Shown: positions 33,138 to 41,520 of the stretch, piece after piece
Layout of the letters: each line of letters starts with the position of its first letter
Numbering within the stretch: position 1 is the stretch's first letter
DNA from: JAGNLV01 sp964612145
GTDB lineage: Bacteria; Zixibacteria; MSB-5A5; GN15; FEB-12
Length of the DNA stretch: 64,000 nt
Assembly (NCBI GenBank): GCA_964612145.1
Contig: CAZTBP010000009.1
Location: 98,860-162,859, forward strand
Direction of reading: 5' to 3'
Position numbers and translations under genes: made by a program
Notes under the pieces: model-generated
Databases searched by the model: none
What the model saw: the letters and a program-made list of their open reading frames with translations, nothing else
Told to the model about the DNA's origin: nothing

Positions 33138-33166
33138 TTGACAGTGCTTGTGAAAAAAGTTACTTT
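33138..33166 (+). promoter_or_regulatory. sat promoter
   Basis: TTGACA (33138-33143), a 17-base spacer and TACTTT (33161-33166). The -10 box is partly covered by operator 33148-33165. Confidence 0.65.
33148..33165. promoter_or_regulatory. Rex/CRP-like operator 1 of sat
   Basis: TTGTGAAAAAAGTTACTT keeps the perfect TTGTGA half and a GTTAC arm, and lies between the -35 and -10 boxes. Confidence 0.6.
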
Positions 33167-33225
33167 TTACCCGTCTGGTAGAAGTCAGGGCATTTCCCGG
33201 CTTGTGCTGTTTTTTTGATCCATAA

Positions 33226-33243
33226 TTGTGAAAAAAGTCACAT
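33226..33243. promoter_or_regulatory. Rex/CRP-like operator 2 of sat
   Basis: TTGTGAAAAAAGTCACAT, a nearly complete TTGTGA-N6-TCACAA site, 78 bases after operator 1 in the sat leader. Confidence 0.7.
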
Positions 33244-33308
33244 AGATGACGATACAATAGAGATAAAACAAGTTCCAATTCGATAGCCTTAAACCACAGG
33301 ACTGTGCC

Positions 33309-34532
33309 ATGGCAAAATCAAACCTCATCTCCCCGCACGGCAGCGACGAGCTGAAAATCTTGCTGCTGGATGGGAAAGAAAAAGAGGAAGAACTCAAGAA
33401 GGCGGAGGGCCTCAAAAAGGTCACTTTGTCCTCACGTGAAACCGGCGACCTGATTTTCCTGGGTATCGGCGGTTTTACCCCGCTAAACGGATTCATGGGC
33501 CACGACGACTGGAAGGGTGTCTGCGCCGACATGAAAATGACCGACGGAACCTTCTGGCCGATACCGGTCACGCTCTCGTACGACGAGAAGATCGACAAGG
33601 GTACTGAAATCGCCCTGGTTTCCGGTGAAACCGAGGAGATCATGGGGACGATGAAAGTCGAGGAATGCTACGAGATTGACAAGAACTTCGAATGCAGCCA
33701 TGTCTACACCACGACCGATCTCGATCACCCGGGTGTGAAGATGACGATGGAGCAGAAGAAGTACAATCTTGGCGGTCCGGTCAAGGTGCTTTCCGAAGGT
33801 TCGTTCCCAACAGAATTCAAGGGCATCTACCAGCGGCCAGTCGAAAGCCGTGCGATCTTCGAGGAAAAAGGCTGGAAGACAATTGCCGCGCTGCAGCTTC
33901 GCAACCCGATGCACCGTTCGCATGAGTACCTGGCCAAGATCGCCTCGGAAGTGTCCGACGGTCTGTACATTCACCAGCTGGTCGGCAAGCTCAAACCGGG
34001 TGATATTCCGGCCGATGTGCGCGTGAAGTGCATCAACACGCTCGTTGATCACTACTTCGTCAAGGATAGGGTCGTGACCGGCGGATATCCGCTGGATATG
34101 CGCTATGCCGGGCCGCGCGAGGGCCTGCTGCACGCACTGTTCCGTCAGAACTTCGGCTGCACCCACATGATCATTGGCCGCGACCATGCCGGCGTGGGTG
34201 ACTACTACGGTCCGTTTGATGCCCAGAACATCTTCCACGAACTCTGGGACGGCGCCCTTCAGTGCAAAATGCTGCCGATTGACTGGACATTCTGGTGCTA
34301 CAAATGCGGTGGTATGGCCTCGATGAAGACCTGTCCGCATGACAAGAACGATCGGTTGTTCCTCTCCGGTACGGCGCTTCGGAAATCGCTGTCTGAAGGC
34401 GGCGATATCCCGTCGGAATTCAGCCGCCCCGAGGTGCTGGAGATTCTGCGTGCGTACTACGCGGGCCTGGAAGAGAAGGTCGAAGTCAAGATGCACGGTC
34501 ATGCGACCGGCGACGCTCCGACAAAAAAGTAA
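33309..34532 (+). CDS. sat: sulfate adenylyltransferase (ATP sulfurylase)
   Basis: A 407-residue Sat that activates sulfate to APS. Family motifs are present: LQLRNPMHRSHEYL (QxRNPxHxxHE type), GRDHAGVGDYYG and FLSGTALRKSL. Cys residues in WCYKCGGMASMKTCPHD form a likely zinc site, as in other dissimilatory Sat enzymes. The ribosome site is weak (CAGGA). aprB begins 66 bases downstream, so sat-aprBA form one unit. It is controlled by the promoter and operator pair described upstream. Confidence 0.97.
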   Translation: MAKSNLISPHGSDELKILLLDGKEKEEELKKAEGLKKVTLSSRETGDLIFLGIGGFTPLNGFMGHDDWKGVCADMKMTDGTFWPIPVTLSYDEKIDKGTEIALVSGETEEIMGTMKVEECYEIDKNFECSHVYTTTDLDHPGVKMTMEQKKYNLGGPVKVLSEGSFPTEFKGIYQRPVESRAIFEEKGWKTIAALQLRNPMHRSHEYLAKIASEVSDGLYIHQLVGKLKPGDIPADVRVKCINTLVDHYFVKDRVVTGGYPLDMRYAGPREGLLHALFRQNFGCTHMIIGRDHAGVGDYYGPFDAQNIFHELWDGALQCKMLPIDWTFWCYKCGGMASMKTCPHDKNDRLFLSGTALRKSLSEGGDIPSEFSRPEVLEILRAYYAGLEEKVEVKMHGHATGDAPTKK

Positions 34533-34598
34533 ACTGAAAATAGATTTGGTAAAGCGGAAACAGTTTTCCGTGAAGGAAACATCGATTAGGAGGTAGCA

Positions 34599-35039
34599 AT
34601 GCCTAGTTTTGTCAACCCCGAGAAATGTGACGGGTGCAAGGCACTGGACAAAACCGCTTGCCAGTACATCTGCCCGAATGACCTCATGGTCCTGAACAAG
34701 GAGTCCATGAAGGCCTACAACCAGGAGCCGGAGATGTGCTGGGAGTGTTATAGCTGCGTGAAGATCTGTCCGGTACAGGCGGTCGAAGTTCGCGGCTATG
34801 CTGATTTTGTGCCCATGGGCGCCAGCGTCACCCCGATGCGGAGCTCGGACTCGATCATGTGGACGGTGAAGTTCCGCGGCGGTTCGCTGAAGCGGTTCAA
34901 ATTCCCGATCCGTACCACCCCGGAAGGCCAGGCTGAACCGCTCGGCGGATTCGGCGAAGGCGACAACGACCTCAACAGCCACGTTCTGGTAACCGAGCCG
35001 GCCTCATGCGGCATGGACCAGATTCCGCAGGTGAAGTAA
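34599..35039 (+). CDS. aprB: APS reductase beta subunit
   Basis: A 146-residue ferredoxin-type subunit. Cluster motifs CDGCKALDKTACQYIC and CWECYSCVKICPVQA bind two [4Fe-4S] clusters. The remainder (MRSSDSIMWTVKFR and onward) forms the beta-sheet and C-terminal arm that wraps AprA. GGAGG precedes the ATG. AprB passes electrons from Qmo to the FAD in AprA. Confidence 0.97.
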   Translation: MPSFVNPEKCDGCKALDKTACQYICPNDLMVLNKESMKAYNQEPEMCWECYSCVKICPVQAVEVRGYADFVPMGASVTPMRSSDSIMWTVKFRGGSLKRFKFPIRTTPEGQAEPLGGFGEGDNDLNSHVLVTEPASCGMDQIPQVK

Positions 35040-35057
35040 GAAAGGAAGGGTGATATA

Positions 35058-36959
35058 ATGGCGAATTTTGAAACCGTTGAGGTCAAAACTGATGTCCTGA
35101 TATGCGGTGGCGGTATGGCCGCCTGCGGTGCGGCTATAGAAGCTGCCCACTGGGCAAAAGCGAATAACCTCAAAGTAACGCTGGTTGACAAGGCCGCGAT
35201 GGACCGTTCCGGCGCTGTCGCCATGGGTCTGTCGGCTATCAACCAGTACGTCGGCGTCAAGGACGGCCAGAACACGATCCATGACTATGTCAACTACGTG
35301 CGCAACGACTTGATGGGTGTGACCCGCGAAGATCTCGTGGCATCGATCGCCCGCCATGTCGATTCCTCTGTGCATCTGTTCGAAAAGTTCGGTCTGCCGA
35401 TCTGGAAAGATGCCGATGGCATGTACGTCCACGAAGGTCGCTGGCAGCTGATGATCAACGGTGAATCCTACAAGGTTATCGTGGCCGAAGCCGCCAAGAA
35501 TGCGCTCGGCGTGGACAATATCTACGAGCGTGTCTTTATTGTCGAGCCGCTGGTCAAAGACGGCAAGATTCAGGGCGCGGTCGGATTCTCGACTCGTGAA
35601 AACAAGTTCTATGTCTTCAAGGCGAAAACTGTGCTGGCCCTCATGGGCGGTGCCGTGCACGTCTTCAAGCCGCGTTCGGTCGGTGAAGGTCTTGGCCGTT
35701 CCTGGTACCCGCCGTTCAACTCGGGCGCCAGTGCCTACTTCACGATCAAAGCCGGTGCGGAGATGACCTGCCAGGAAGTCCGGTTTATCCCGGTCCGCTT
35801 CAAGGACGCCTACGGTCCTGTCGGCGCGTGGTTCCTGCTGTTCAAGTCGCGGGCGACCAACGGCCTCGGCGAGAACTATATGGAAACCCGGCGCGACGAA
35901 CTCCAGAAATGGCAGCCATACGGCCTGGTCAAGCCGGTTCCGGCAAACCTGCGTAACTGGCTGATGATGCTTGACGTGATGGACGGCAAGGGCCCGATCT
36001 ACATGCGGACCGAAGAAGCCATCGCCAAGCTCTCTGAAGAGGTTACTGACGAGAAGGAACGGAAGAAAAAACTCAAAGAGCTCGAGAGCGAAGCCTGGGA
36101 AGACTTCCTGGATATGACCATCTCGCAGGCGATCCTGTGGGCGGCCACCGACACCATGCCGGAGCAGAAGCCGTCTGAAATTGCTGCCTGTGAACCGTAC
36201 TTCATCGGATCGCACTCCGGCGCCTCGGGTGCCTGGGTTTCCGGTCCGGAAGACATCGCTCCGAAGAATTACTTCTGGGGCTACACCAACATGTGCACGA
36301 TCAAGGGCCTGTTTGCGGCCGGTGACGCCTCCGGCGCCTCCAGCCACAAGTTCTCCTCCGGTTCGTTCACCGAAGGCCGTATCGCCGCCAAGGCTGCTGT
36401 CAAGTTCTGTGTCGAGAACCCGGATGAGCCGCAGGTCGACGACGCTGAAGTCGAGAAACTGCGCGAATGGATCCTGGCTCCGCTGGATCTGTACGAGAAG
36501 ACCAAAAACGCCTCGACTGACCCGAACGTCAATCCGAACTACCTGAAGCCGATGCAGGCCATGTTCCGTCTGCAGAAGATCATGGATGAGTACGCGGGCG
36601 GCGTGTCGGTCAACTTCACCACCAACCAGCAGCTCCTGGAAAAGGGTCTGGAACTCCTCAAGTGGCTGAAGGAAGACATGGAGAAGATGGGCGCCCAGGA
36701 TCTGCACGAACTCCAGCGTGCGTGGGAAAACTACCATCGCACCTGGCAGGCTGAGGCGCATATTCGCACTATCCTGTTCCGCGAGGAAACCCGTTGGCCG
36801 GGCTACTACTTCCGTGCCGACTTCCCGGAAATGAAAAAGGACTGGGAAGTCTTCGCCAACTGTGTTTACCACCGCGATTCCGGTGAGTGGGAAATGCTGA
36901 AGCGGCCGATCGAGTACGTCTACGAGCCGGCCAGCGAGCATGAACTGCTCGGAGGTTGA
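35058..36959 (+). CDS. aprA: APS reductase alpha subunit
   Basis: A 633-residue FAD protein of the fumarate reductase family that reduces APS to sulfite and AMP. It shows the FAD motif (LICGGGMAACGAAIEAAHWA), DRSGAVAMGLSAINQY, and conserved AprA blocks such as GSHSGASGAWVSGPED and FAAGDASGASSHKFSSGSF. The length is slightly below the usual 650-660. The gene follows aprB after 18 bases with GAAAGGAAGGG upstream. Two hairpins follow the stop. Confidence 0.97.
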   Translation: MANFETVEVKTDVLICGGGMAACGAAIEAAHWAKANNLKVTLVDKAAMDRSGAVAMGLSAINQYVGVKDGQNTIHDYVNYVRNDLMGVTREDLVASIARHVDSSVHLFEKFGLPIWKDADGMYVHEGRWQLMINGESYKVIVAEAAKNALGVDNIYERVFIVEPLVKDGKIQGAVGFSTRENKFYVFKAKTVLALMGGAVHVFKPRSVGEGLGRSWYPPFNSGASAYFTIKAGAEMTCQEVRFIPVRFKDAYGPVGAWFLLFKSRATNGLGENYMETRRDELQKWQPYGLVKPVPANLRNWLMMLDVMDGKGPIYMRTEEAIAKLSEEVTDEKERKKKLKELESEAWEDFLDMTISQAILWAATDTMPEQKPSEIAACEPYFIGSHSGASGAWVSGPEDIAPKNYFWGYTNMCTIKGLFAAGDASGASSHKFSSGSFTEGRIAAKAAVKFCVENPDEPQVDDAEVEKLREWILAPLDLYEKTKNASTDPNVNPNYLKPMQAMFRLQKIMDEYAGGVSVNFTTNQQLLEKGLELLKWLKEDMEKMGAQDLHELQRAWENYHRTWQAEAHIRTILFREETRWPGYYFRADFPEMKKDWEVFANCVYHRDSGEWEMLKRPIEYVYEPASEHELLGG

Positions 36960-36974
36960 TGACATGACCTGATG

Positions 36975-36998
36975 CAGGATGCGGACTGCAGCATCCTG
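36975..36998 (+). terminator. first hairpin after aprA
   Basis: An 8-bp stem CAGGATGC/GCATCCTG with an 8-base loop, 15 bases after the aprA stop. It has no T-tract, so it is possibly an RNA 3'-end stabiliser. Confidence 0.5.
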
Positions 36999-37018
36999 GA
37001 CATTTGTTAGACGACTGA

Positions 37019-37055
37019 GTCCTCCGGGCGGACTTCGGCCCGGAGGACTTTACTT
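37019..37055 (+). terminator. terminator of sat-aprBA
   Basis: An 11-bp stem GTCCTCCGGGC/GCCCGGAGGAC (37019-37029 with 37038-37048) followed by TTTACTTT. Confidence 0.85.
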
Positions 37056-37140
37056 TGGCTGAGCGGTCAAAAAGAGGAAAAAGATAATAATTGACGTGTT
37101 TGTCTTGATTTCCGGAACGAAACATGTTAGATTGGCATTG

Positions 37141-37425
37141 ATGGCTATGGACAATAATCAGAAACCGGATATTTGCCCGCACTGCGGGGAAAAGATGCTC
37201 AAATGGCAGCCGCCGACTGAGGCCAACTGGGGGCTTACGCCGCAGTTTGTCTGTTTCAATGACGACTGTCCATACTATGTCAAAGGCTGGGACTGGATGC
37301 GGACCCAGTACGACCAAAACTGCTCGTACCGGTATCGCCACGATCCGGCCAGCGGTGAGCGGGGTCCCCTGCCCGCGTGGTCGTCCCAGGCGCATCGGGA
37401 TCGAATAATCGACAACCAGGAGTGA
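37141..37425 (+). CDS. small zinc-ribbon protein, hypothetical
   Basis: About 94 residues starting MAMDNNQKPDICPHCGEKM. Cys pairs CPHCGE and CFNDDCPYYVKGWDWM suggest an Ogr/Delta-like zinc ribbon followed by a polar tail (YRYRHDPASGERGPLPAW). The start is uncertain: ATGs at 37141 and 37147 lack clear ribosome sites, and a GTG at 37096 is possible. The next gene begins 3 bases after the stop, so it is coupled to the YkgJ-type gene. Similar small proteins accompany sulfate-reduction genes in some anaerobes, but their function is unknown. Confidence 0.6.
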   Translation: MAMDNNQKPDICPHCGEKMLKWQPPTEANWGLTPQFVCFNDDCPYYVKGWDWMRTQYDQNCSYRYRHDPASGERGPLPAWSSQAHRDRIIDNQE

Positions 37426-37428
37426 GCC

Positions 37429-38283
37429 ATGGACGAGATTCAAAATCTCAAAAAGCAGATTCTCAAAGAGTACCCGCGGCTCGATACCGGCAGTGAATTC
37501 GAGTTTCGATGCGGGCCGGATGTACCGTGCTTCAACGATTGCTGCGGCGATGTGAACATATTCCTGACGCCATACGACGTCATCAGGCTGAAGAACAAGC
37601 TGGGGATGAGTTCAACCGAGTTTTTGCGCAAACACACCATCTCCCCGATGGATAAAAATCTGCAGTATCCGGTGATCCTGCTCCAGATGCAGGAAAATGA
37701 GAAGAAGACCTGCCCGTTTGTAACCGAGCAGGGCTGCTCTGTCTACGCTGACCGACCGTGGGCATGCCGCATGTACCCGCTGGGTCTGGCTTCGCCGGGC
37801 GACAATTCCTCGCAGCTTGACGAAGAGTTCTACTTTTTGCTCAAAGAGGATGTCTGCAAGGGATTCTGCGAAAAACGCCCGCTGAAGGTCTCGGACTGGC
37901 TGGAAGAACAGGGAATCAATGAATACAACGAGATGGGTGAGCTGTTCAAGGACTTGACCACACACAAGTTCTTCAACGAAAACGGCGAACTTCACCCTGG
38001 TCAGGTCGAGATGTTCTTCATGGTGTGCTACGATGTCGACCGATTCCGGCAGTTTGTGTTCGAGTCCAGCTTCCTCAATAAGTTCGTTATCGAAGATCAC
38101 CGGCTGGCGAAGATGAAGGAAGACGATATCGAGATGCTCAGGTTCGGCTATGACTGGCTGCGATTTTCGATCTTCCATGAGCCGACTGTCAAGATTCGTG
38201 AGGATGTCGTTGAGGACAAGAAGAAAGAGCTGATGACCAAAGGGAAGCTGTCACGGGATAAGCACGGGTTAAAGCTGTCCTGA
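37429..38283 (+). CDS. YkgJ/CxxCxxxxC-cluster family protein
   Basis: A 284-residue protein with the YkgJ Cys pattern: FRCGPDVPCFNDCCGDVNIFLTPYDVIRLK near the start, then CPFVTEQGCSVYADRPWACRMYPLG. These four-Cys clusters bind zinc or Fe-S. The C-terminal half is helical and Lys-rich. The role is unknown; YkgJ-like proteins may act in metal-dependent modification. A GAGCC site precedes the ATG. Confidence 0.8.
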   Translation: MDEIQNLKKQILKEYPRLDTGSEFEFRCGPDVPCFNDCCGDVNIFLTPYDVIRLKNKLGMSSTEFLRKHTISPMDKNLQYPVILLQMQENEKKTCPFVTEQGCSVYADRPWACRMYPLGLASPGDNSSQLDEEFYFLLKEDVCKGFCEKRPLKVSDWLEEQGINEYNEMGELFKDLTTHKFFNENGELHPGQVEMFFMVCYDVDRFRQFVFESSFLNKFVIEDHRLAKMKEDDIEMLRFGYDWLRFSIFHEPTVKIREDVVEDKKKELMTKGKLSRDKHGLKLS

Positions 38284-38304
38284 GGCGTTATTTTACAGCC
38301 CAGG

Positions 38305-38341
38305 AAGGCCGTTGTGTTGCTTTGCTCCGGCCTTTTTGTTT
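38305..38341 (+). terminator. terminator after YkgJ-like gene
   Basis: A 6-bp stem AAGGCC/GGCCTT (38305-38310 with 38329-38334) followed by TTTGTTTTGTT. The loop is long, so strength is uncertain. Confidence 0.5.
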
Positions 38342-38344
38342 TGT

Positions 38345-39019
38345 TTAGGATAGTTTGCCGGCGAGATCAGCGATGCGGCAGGTGACAAGCTTTCCAGACT
38401 CAAAGTCATACTCGATTGATTCTCCCAAATCATCTTTCGCTCCCAAAGGAATATCTGCGGTTGCCCTAGATTCGATACGAGAAAGCGCCAGCAAAGACCG
38501 ATAACGGATTACGGGATCCTCGTCTTTGAAAAAAGCGGCTAGTTCACTTACTGTATCCTCGCCAAAGGCATCGGGCCGAATCTCCGCCACTCGTGCGACC
38601 GCCCAAAACGCGCCACGCTCGAACGGCTCTTCCTCGAAATACAACGGCAGACGCGGGGCGTAGTCCTCGATCAGTTCCGGTACATTGTGGAGCACTTCGC
38701 CGATAGTTTCCGGCGCCCACCAGCCGACATTGCCCGACTCGTCGTTCATCATCCAGAAATTGTGCCGGATTAGTTTTCGGATTGGCTCGATGTCCCCATT
38801 TGCTTGGTGCCTGGCGGCGATGCCGATCGCTTCGATAGTCCGCCAGGCGAGCAGCTCGTCCGAGGTGAACAGATGCGATGAAAGGATGGTCAACGGATTC
38901 CGGGTTGATCGCAGCCAGTCGTCAAGCGCCTTGAGGTCGCGGTGAGCAAGTATGCCCTGCAGCTCGGCCTTACGCCGACTTCTCCCCGAACTGGTTCGCT
39001 GATTCTGACCCTGATCCAT
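38345..39019 (-). CDS. DVU0298-like HEAT-repeat-type protein
   Basis: A 224-residue helical protein. The block WMMNDESGNVGWWAPETIGEVLHN and the later IRYRSLLALSRI helix pair are typical of the DVU0298 family, HEAT-like proteins first noticed in Desulfovibrio and frequent in sulfate reducers. The function is not known. The N-terminal 18 residues are Ser/Arg-rich. It lies 4 bases downstream of the ZIP transporter gene in the same direction, so the two are likely co-transcribed. Confidence 0.75.
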   Translation of the reverse strand: MDQGQNQRTSSGRSRRKAELQGILAHRDLKALDDWLRSTRNPLTILSSHLFTSDELLAWRTIEAIGIAARHQANGDIEPIRKLIRHNFWMMNDESGNVGWWAPETIGEVLHNVPELIEDYAPRLPLYFEEEPFERGAFWAVARVAEIRPDAFGEDTVSELAAFFKDEDPVIRYRSLLALSRIESRATADIPLGAKDDLGESIEYDFESGKLVTCRIADLAGKLS

Positions 39020-39023
39020 AATA

Positions 39024-39842
39024 CTAACCCAGGCCGACGTCCAGCGTCATCATGACCGCAAAGCCGAGCATGGTACCCAGTGTTGCAGCATGCGTATTGC
39101 CGGCGGTTTGGGATTCAGGGATTACTTCCTCAACCACAACAAAGATCATCGCACCGGCGGCAAAAGCCAGCGCGTACGGGAGGATCGGACGGGCCAAAAG
39201 TACCAGGGCCGCCCCCGCCACTCCGGCTGCCGGTTCAACCATTCCTGACAGCTGACCGTACCAGAACGCCTTTCCCCGGCTGATCCCTTCGCGCCGCAGC
39301 GGCATCGAAACAGCCATGCCTTCGGGGAAATTCTGCAGGCCGATACCCAGGGCCAGCGCGATCGCTCCGGCCAGTGTAGCCGATTCAAGACCGGCCGCGA
39401 CCGCCCCGAATGCCACGCCAACAGCCAGTCCCTCCGGGATGTTATGCAGTGTGATAGCCATCACCAGCAGGGTCGAACGACGCCAGGTGGTCGGAATTCC
39501 TTCGGCATGTTCGACCGGTTCGAAAAGGTGAACATGGGGGAGAACCATGTCCAGCCCGCGTAAAAAGGCGGCACCCAGCAGAAATCCCACCGTTGCCGGT
39601 ACCCACGACGGCACGCTGCCGCCCTCGGACATGACAATAGCAGGGGCCAGCAGCGACCAGAAACTGGCCGCGATCATGACGCCGGCGGCAAAGCCGAGGG
39701 TGGCATCAAAGAATTTGCGGTTCGGCTCTCTGGCCGTGAATACCAGGGCCGCGCCGAGGGCGGTCAGGCCCCACGTAAAAAGCGTTGCCAGCAGAGCCTG
39801 CACGACCGGTGACAGGTCGGTGAACCAACTTCCCAAAACCAT
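39024..39842 (-). CDS. ZIP-family metal transporter (GufA/ZupT-like)
   Basis: A 272-residue membrane protein with eight predicted helices. The ZIP metal-path motifs are clear: HNIPEGLAVGVAFG in helix 4 and NFPEGMAVSMPLRREG in helix 5, plus GAMIFVVVEEVIPES in helix 7. It likely imports zinc or iron. A His-containing loop (LPHVHLFEPVEHAEG) lies between helices 3 and 4. The metal specificity cannot be read from sequence. Confidence 0.9.
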   Translation of the reverse strand: MVLGSWFTDLSPVVQALLATLFTWGLTALGAALVFTAREPNRKFFDATLGFAAGVMIAASFWSLLAPAIVMSEGGSVPSWVPATVGFLLGAAFLRGLDMVLPHVHLFEPVEHAEGIPTTWRRSTLLVMAITLHNIPEGLAVGVAFGAVAAGLESATLAGAIALALGIGLQNFPEGMAVSMPLRREGISRGKAFWYGQLSGMVEPAAGVAGAALVLLARPILPYALAFAAGAMIFVVVEEVIPESQTAGNTHAATLGTMLGFAVMMTLDVGLG

Positions 39843-39964
39843 GTATATACCTCAGGCAAATTTCGCCGATTGAATTGACTTTCCGGACCATAATAGAGAA
39901 GAGAGCAAGACGGCGCAATCTTGAAAGCGGCGGAAATGACGCTAATTCGTGTGTCAGCACAAAC

Positions 39965-39993
39965 TTGCGGCACAGGATTGATTAGCGTATAAT
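39965..39993 (+). promoter_or_regulatory. promoter of the kinase-like/TauE operon
   Basis: TTGCGG (39965-39970), a 17-base spacer and TATAAT (39988-39993), 48 bases before the start codon at 40041. Confidence 0.65.
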
Positions 39994-40040
39994 TTGTCGA
40001 TTGAAACCATTGTTGACAGGACTTCCCGGCGGATAAACGC

Positions 40041-41516
40041 ATGGCAGTAATCACACTCTCGCGACAGACATTTCTGGGCGGTCAGGAGCTCGGCAAGCAT
40101 CTGGCCCAAAAATTGGGCTATAACTACCTCACGCGGGAAGACCTGGCCCACGAGGCCGAGGAGATGGGTGTCGATGCATCCCGGCTGCGCGAATCCATCA
40201 CCAAGCCTCCGGGGGTCCGCCAGGAACTGCGCCGCGAACGCGACCGATATGTCGCCTGCATTACGATGCTGCTGACCGAGCGAATGCTTCGCGACAATAT
40301 CGTGTACAACGGTCACGCGGGACACATGCTGTTGCTGGGCGTGCCGAATATCCTGCGAATGTATGTCGTCGCGGACCTTGAGTACCGGGTCAACTGGGTC
40401 ACGGAGCGGCTGGGCTACTCTCGCCGTGAGGCCAAAGAGTATATCAAGGGTGTCGATGTCATTCGCGATCGGTGGGTGCGTTACTTGTACGGCGTGGACT
40501 GGCACAGCCCGTTTTACTACGACCTGACCATCCATCTGGGCCACACCGGTTTTGACCACGCCGCCTCCGCACTGATGTCGATGGCGCAGCTCGACGAATT
40601 CCAGCTAAATAAGTATTCCATTCGGGCACTCAAGAATCTTAACCTGGCCAGCCGTATACATTACATACTAGCGTCGGATCCGCGTACCAGAAAAGGCGAG
40701 TTTCATGTATCGGCCAACCGGGGTATGGTGCAGGTGACGGCCCAGCCTCGGTTCCGGGAATCGCTCAGTCACGTAGAGGAAGTTCTGAGTGCCATTGAAG
40801 GGATCCGAGAAATCTCCGTTTGCCCGGCTATGGAGACGGTGATGTTTGTTGCCGAGCAGTTCGACAAGCGCTCCGAGCACTTTCAGACAATCATGACGCT
40901 GGCTCGCGAGCGGCGAGCCGCGGTGGAACTGGTGACGCTGCCGATGTCGGTCGAAAAGGCCCGAGGCATGGACAGTGAGGAACCGGTCGGTTCGCCGCCA
41001 ACTGCAGGCGACGATAACGAGGCGGTGGCATTCGGTATGCGGGAGTGCCACGATGAACTCAAGAGGGCCGAGTGCTGCGGAGGCTGCATGGCTTTTTACG
41101 GTACACCTCGGGCATTGGTACCGGCGCTCCAGCGACGGACTGACATCCGCGTGCTCGTGCTGGGCGATCTGTATCTGTACCGCCCGGAGGCAACACGGGC
41201 GCGCCTTCGGGATGAACTCCGCAATCAACTGGTCGAAAACCTTCGGTTCTCAGTCGTGGACCAGGCTGAGCTAAAAGAAACATTTCAATTTAAGCGTTCT
41301 CACATGTTTTCGATGGCCCTGTGGCTGCTGACAGTGGTCGTCCTGCTGGCGGCAGTATTTCTGTTTCACAACGATCTGCTGACATTTCTTCGCGGCGAAA
41401 TCGCGCGTCCGGTGCGGGTCCTCTCGATAATTGGTGTCGTAATATTCGCACCCATGTTTGCCTATGCGTACGGCAGTTTCACCCGCTACGTGCTCCGGCT
41501 GATGGGGCTTGATTGA
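40041..41516 (+). CDS. cytidylate-kinase-like domain fused to BON-like and C-terminal membrane segments
   Basis: A 491-residue protein. Residues 1 to about 190 resemble the cytidylate-kinase-like family (ITLSRQTFLGGQELGKHLAQKLGY, YNGHAGHMLLLG, VRDRWVRYLY-like segment), but the P-loop SRQTFLGGQELG lacks the canonical GK[ST]. Residues about 210-275 look like a BON domain (VSANRGMVQVTAQP with IEGIREISV). A Cys-rich linker follows (AECCGGCMAFYG), then two C-terminal transmembrane helices. The protein would face the cytoplasm, anchored in the membrane. The gene ends 4 bases before the TauE/SafE permease ATG. A sensory or anion-linked regulatory role is possible but unproven. Confidence 0.65.
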   Translation: MAVITLSRQTFLGGQELGKHLAQKLGYNYLTREDLAHEAEEMGVDASRLRESITKPPGVRQELRRERDRYVACITMLLTERMLRDNIVYNGHAGHMLLLGVPNILRMYVVADLEYRVNWVTERLGYSRREAKEYIKGVDVIRDRWVRYLYGVDWHSPFYYDLTIHLGHTGFDHAASALMSMAQLDEFQLNKYSIRALKNLNLASRIHYILASDPRTRKGEFHVSANRGMVQVTAQPRFRESLSHVEEVLSAIEGIREISVCPAMETVMFVAEQFDKRSEHFQTIMTLARERRAAVELVTLPMSVEKARGMDSEEPVGSPPTAGDDNEAVAFGMRECHDELKRAECCGGCMAFYGTPRALVPALQRRTDIRVLVLGDLYLYRPEATRARLRDELRNQLVENLRFSVVDQAELKETFQFKRSHMFSMALWLLTVVVLLAAVFLFHNDLLTFLRGEIARPVRVLSIIGVVIFAPMFAYAYGSFTRYVLRLMGLD

Positions 41517-41520
41517 GTTT

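Larger units (their letters stand above)
32612..33308. other. divergent qmoC-sat regulatory region
   Basis: About 700 bases without a credible gene (frames at 32772-33073 lack ribosome sites and similarity). It holds the qmoC promoter, one operator near qmoC, a 16-bp AT palindrome AAGATATATATATCTT at 32736-32751, and the sat promoter with two operators. Confidence 0.75.

Noticed and set aside
33483..34982. Minus-strand open frame of 499 codons antisense to sat and aprB
   Set aside because: It is a shadow of two well-defined plus-strand genes.
35004..36965. Minus-strand open frame of 653 codons antisense to aprA
   Set aside because: aprA on the plus strand is unambiguous; the opposite frame shows no domains.
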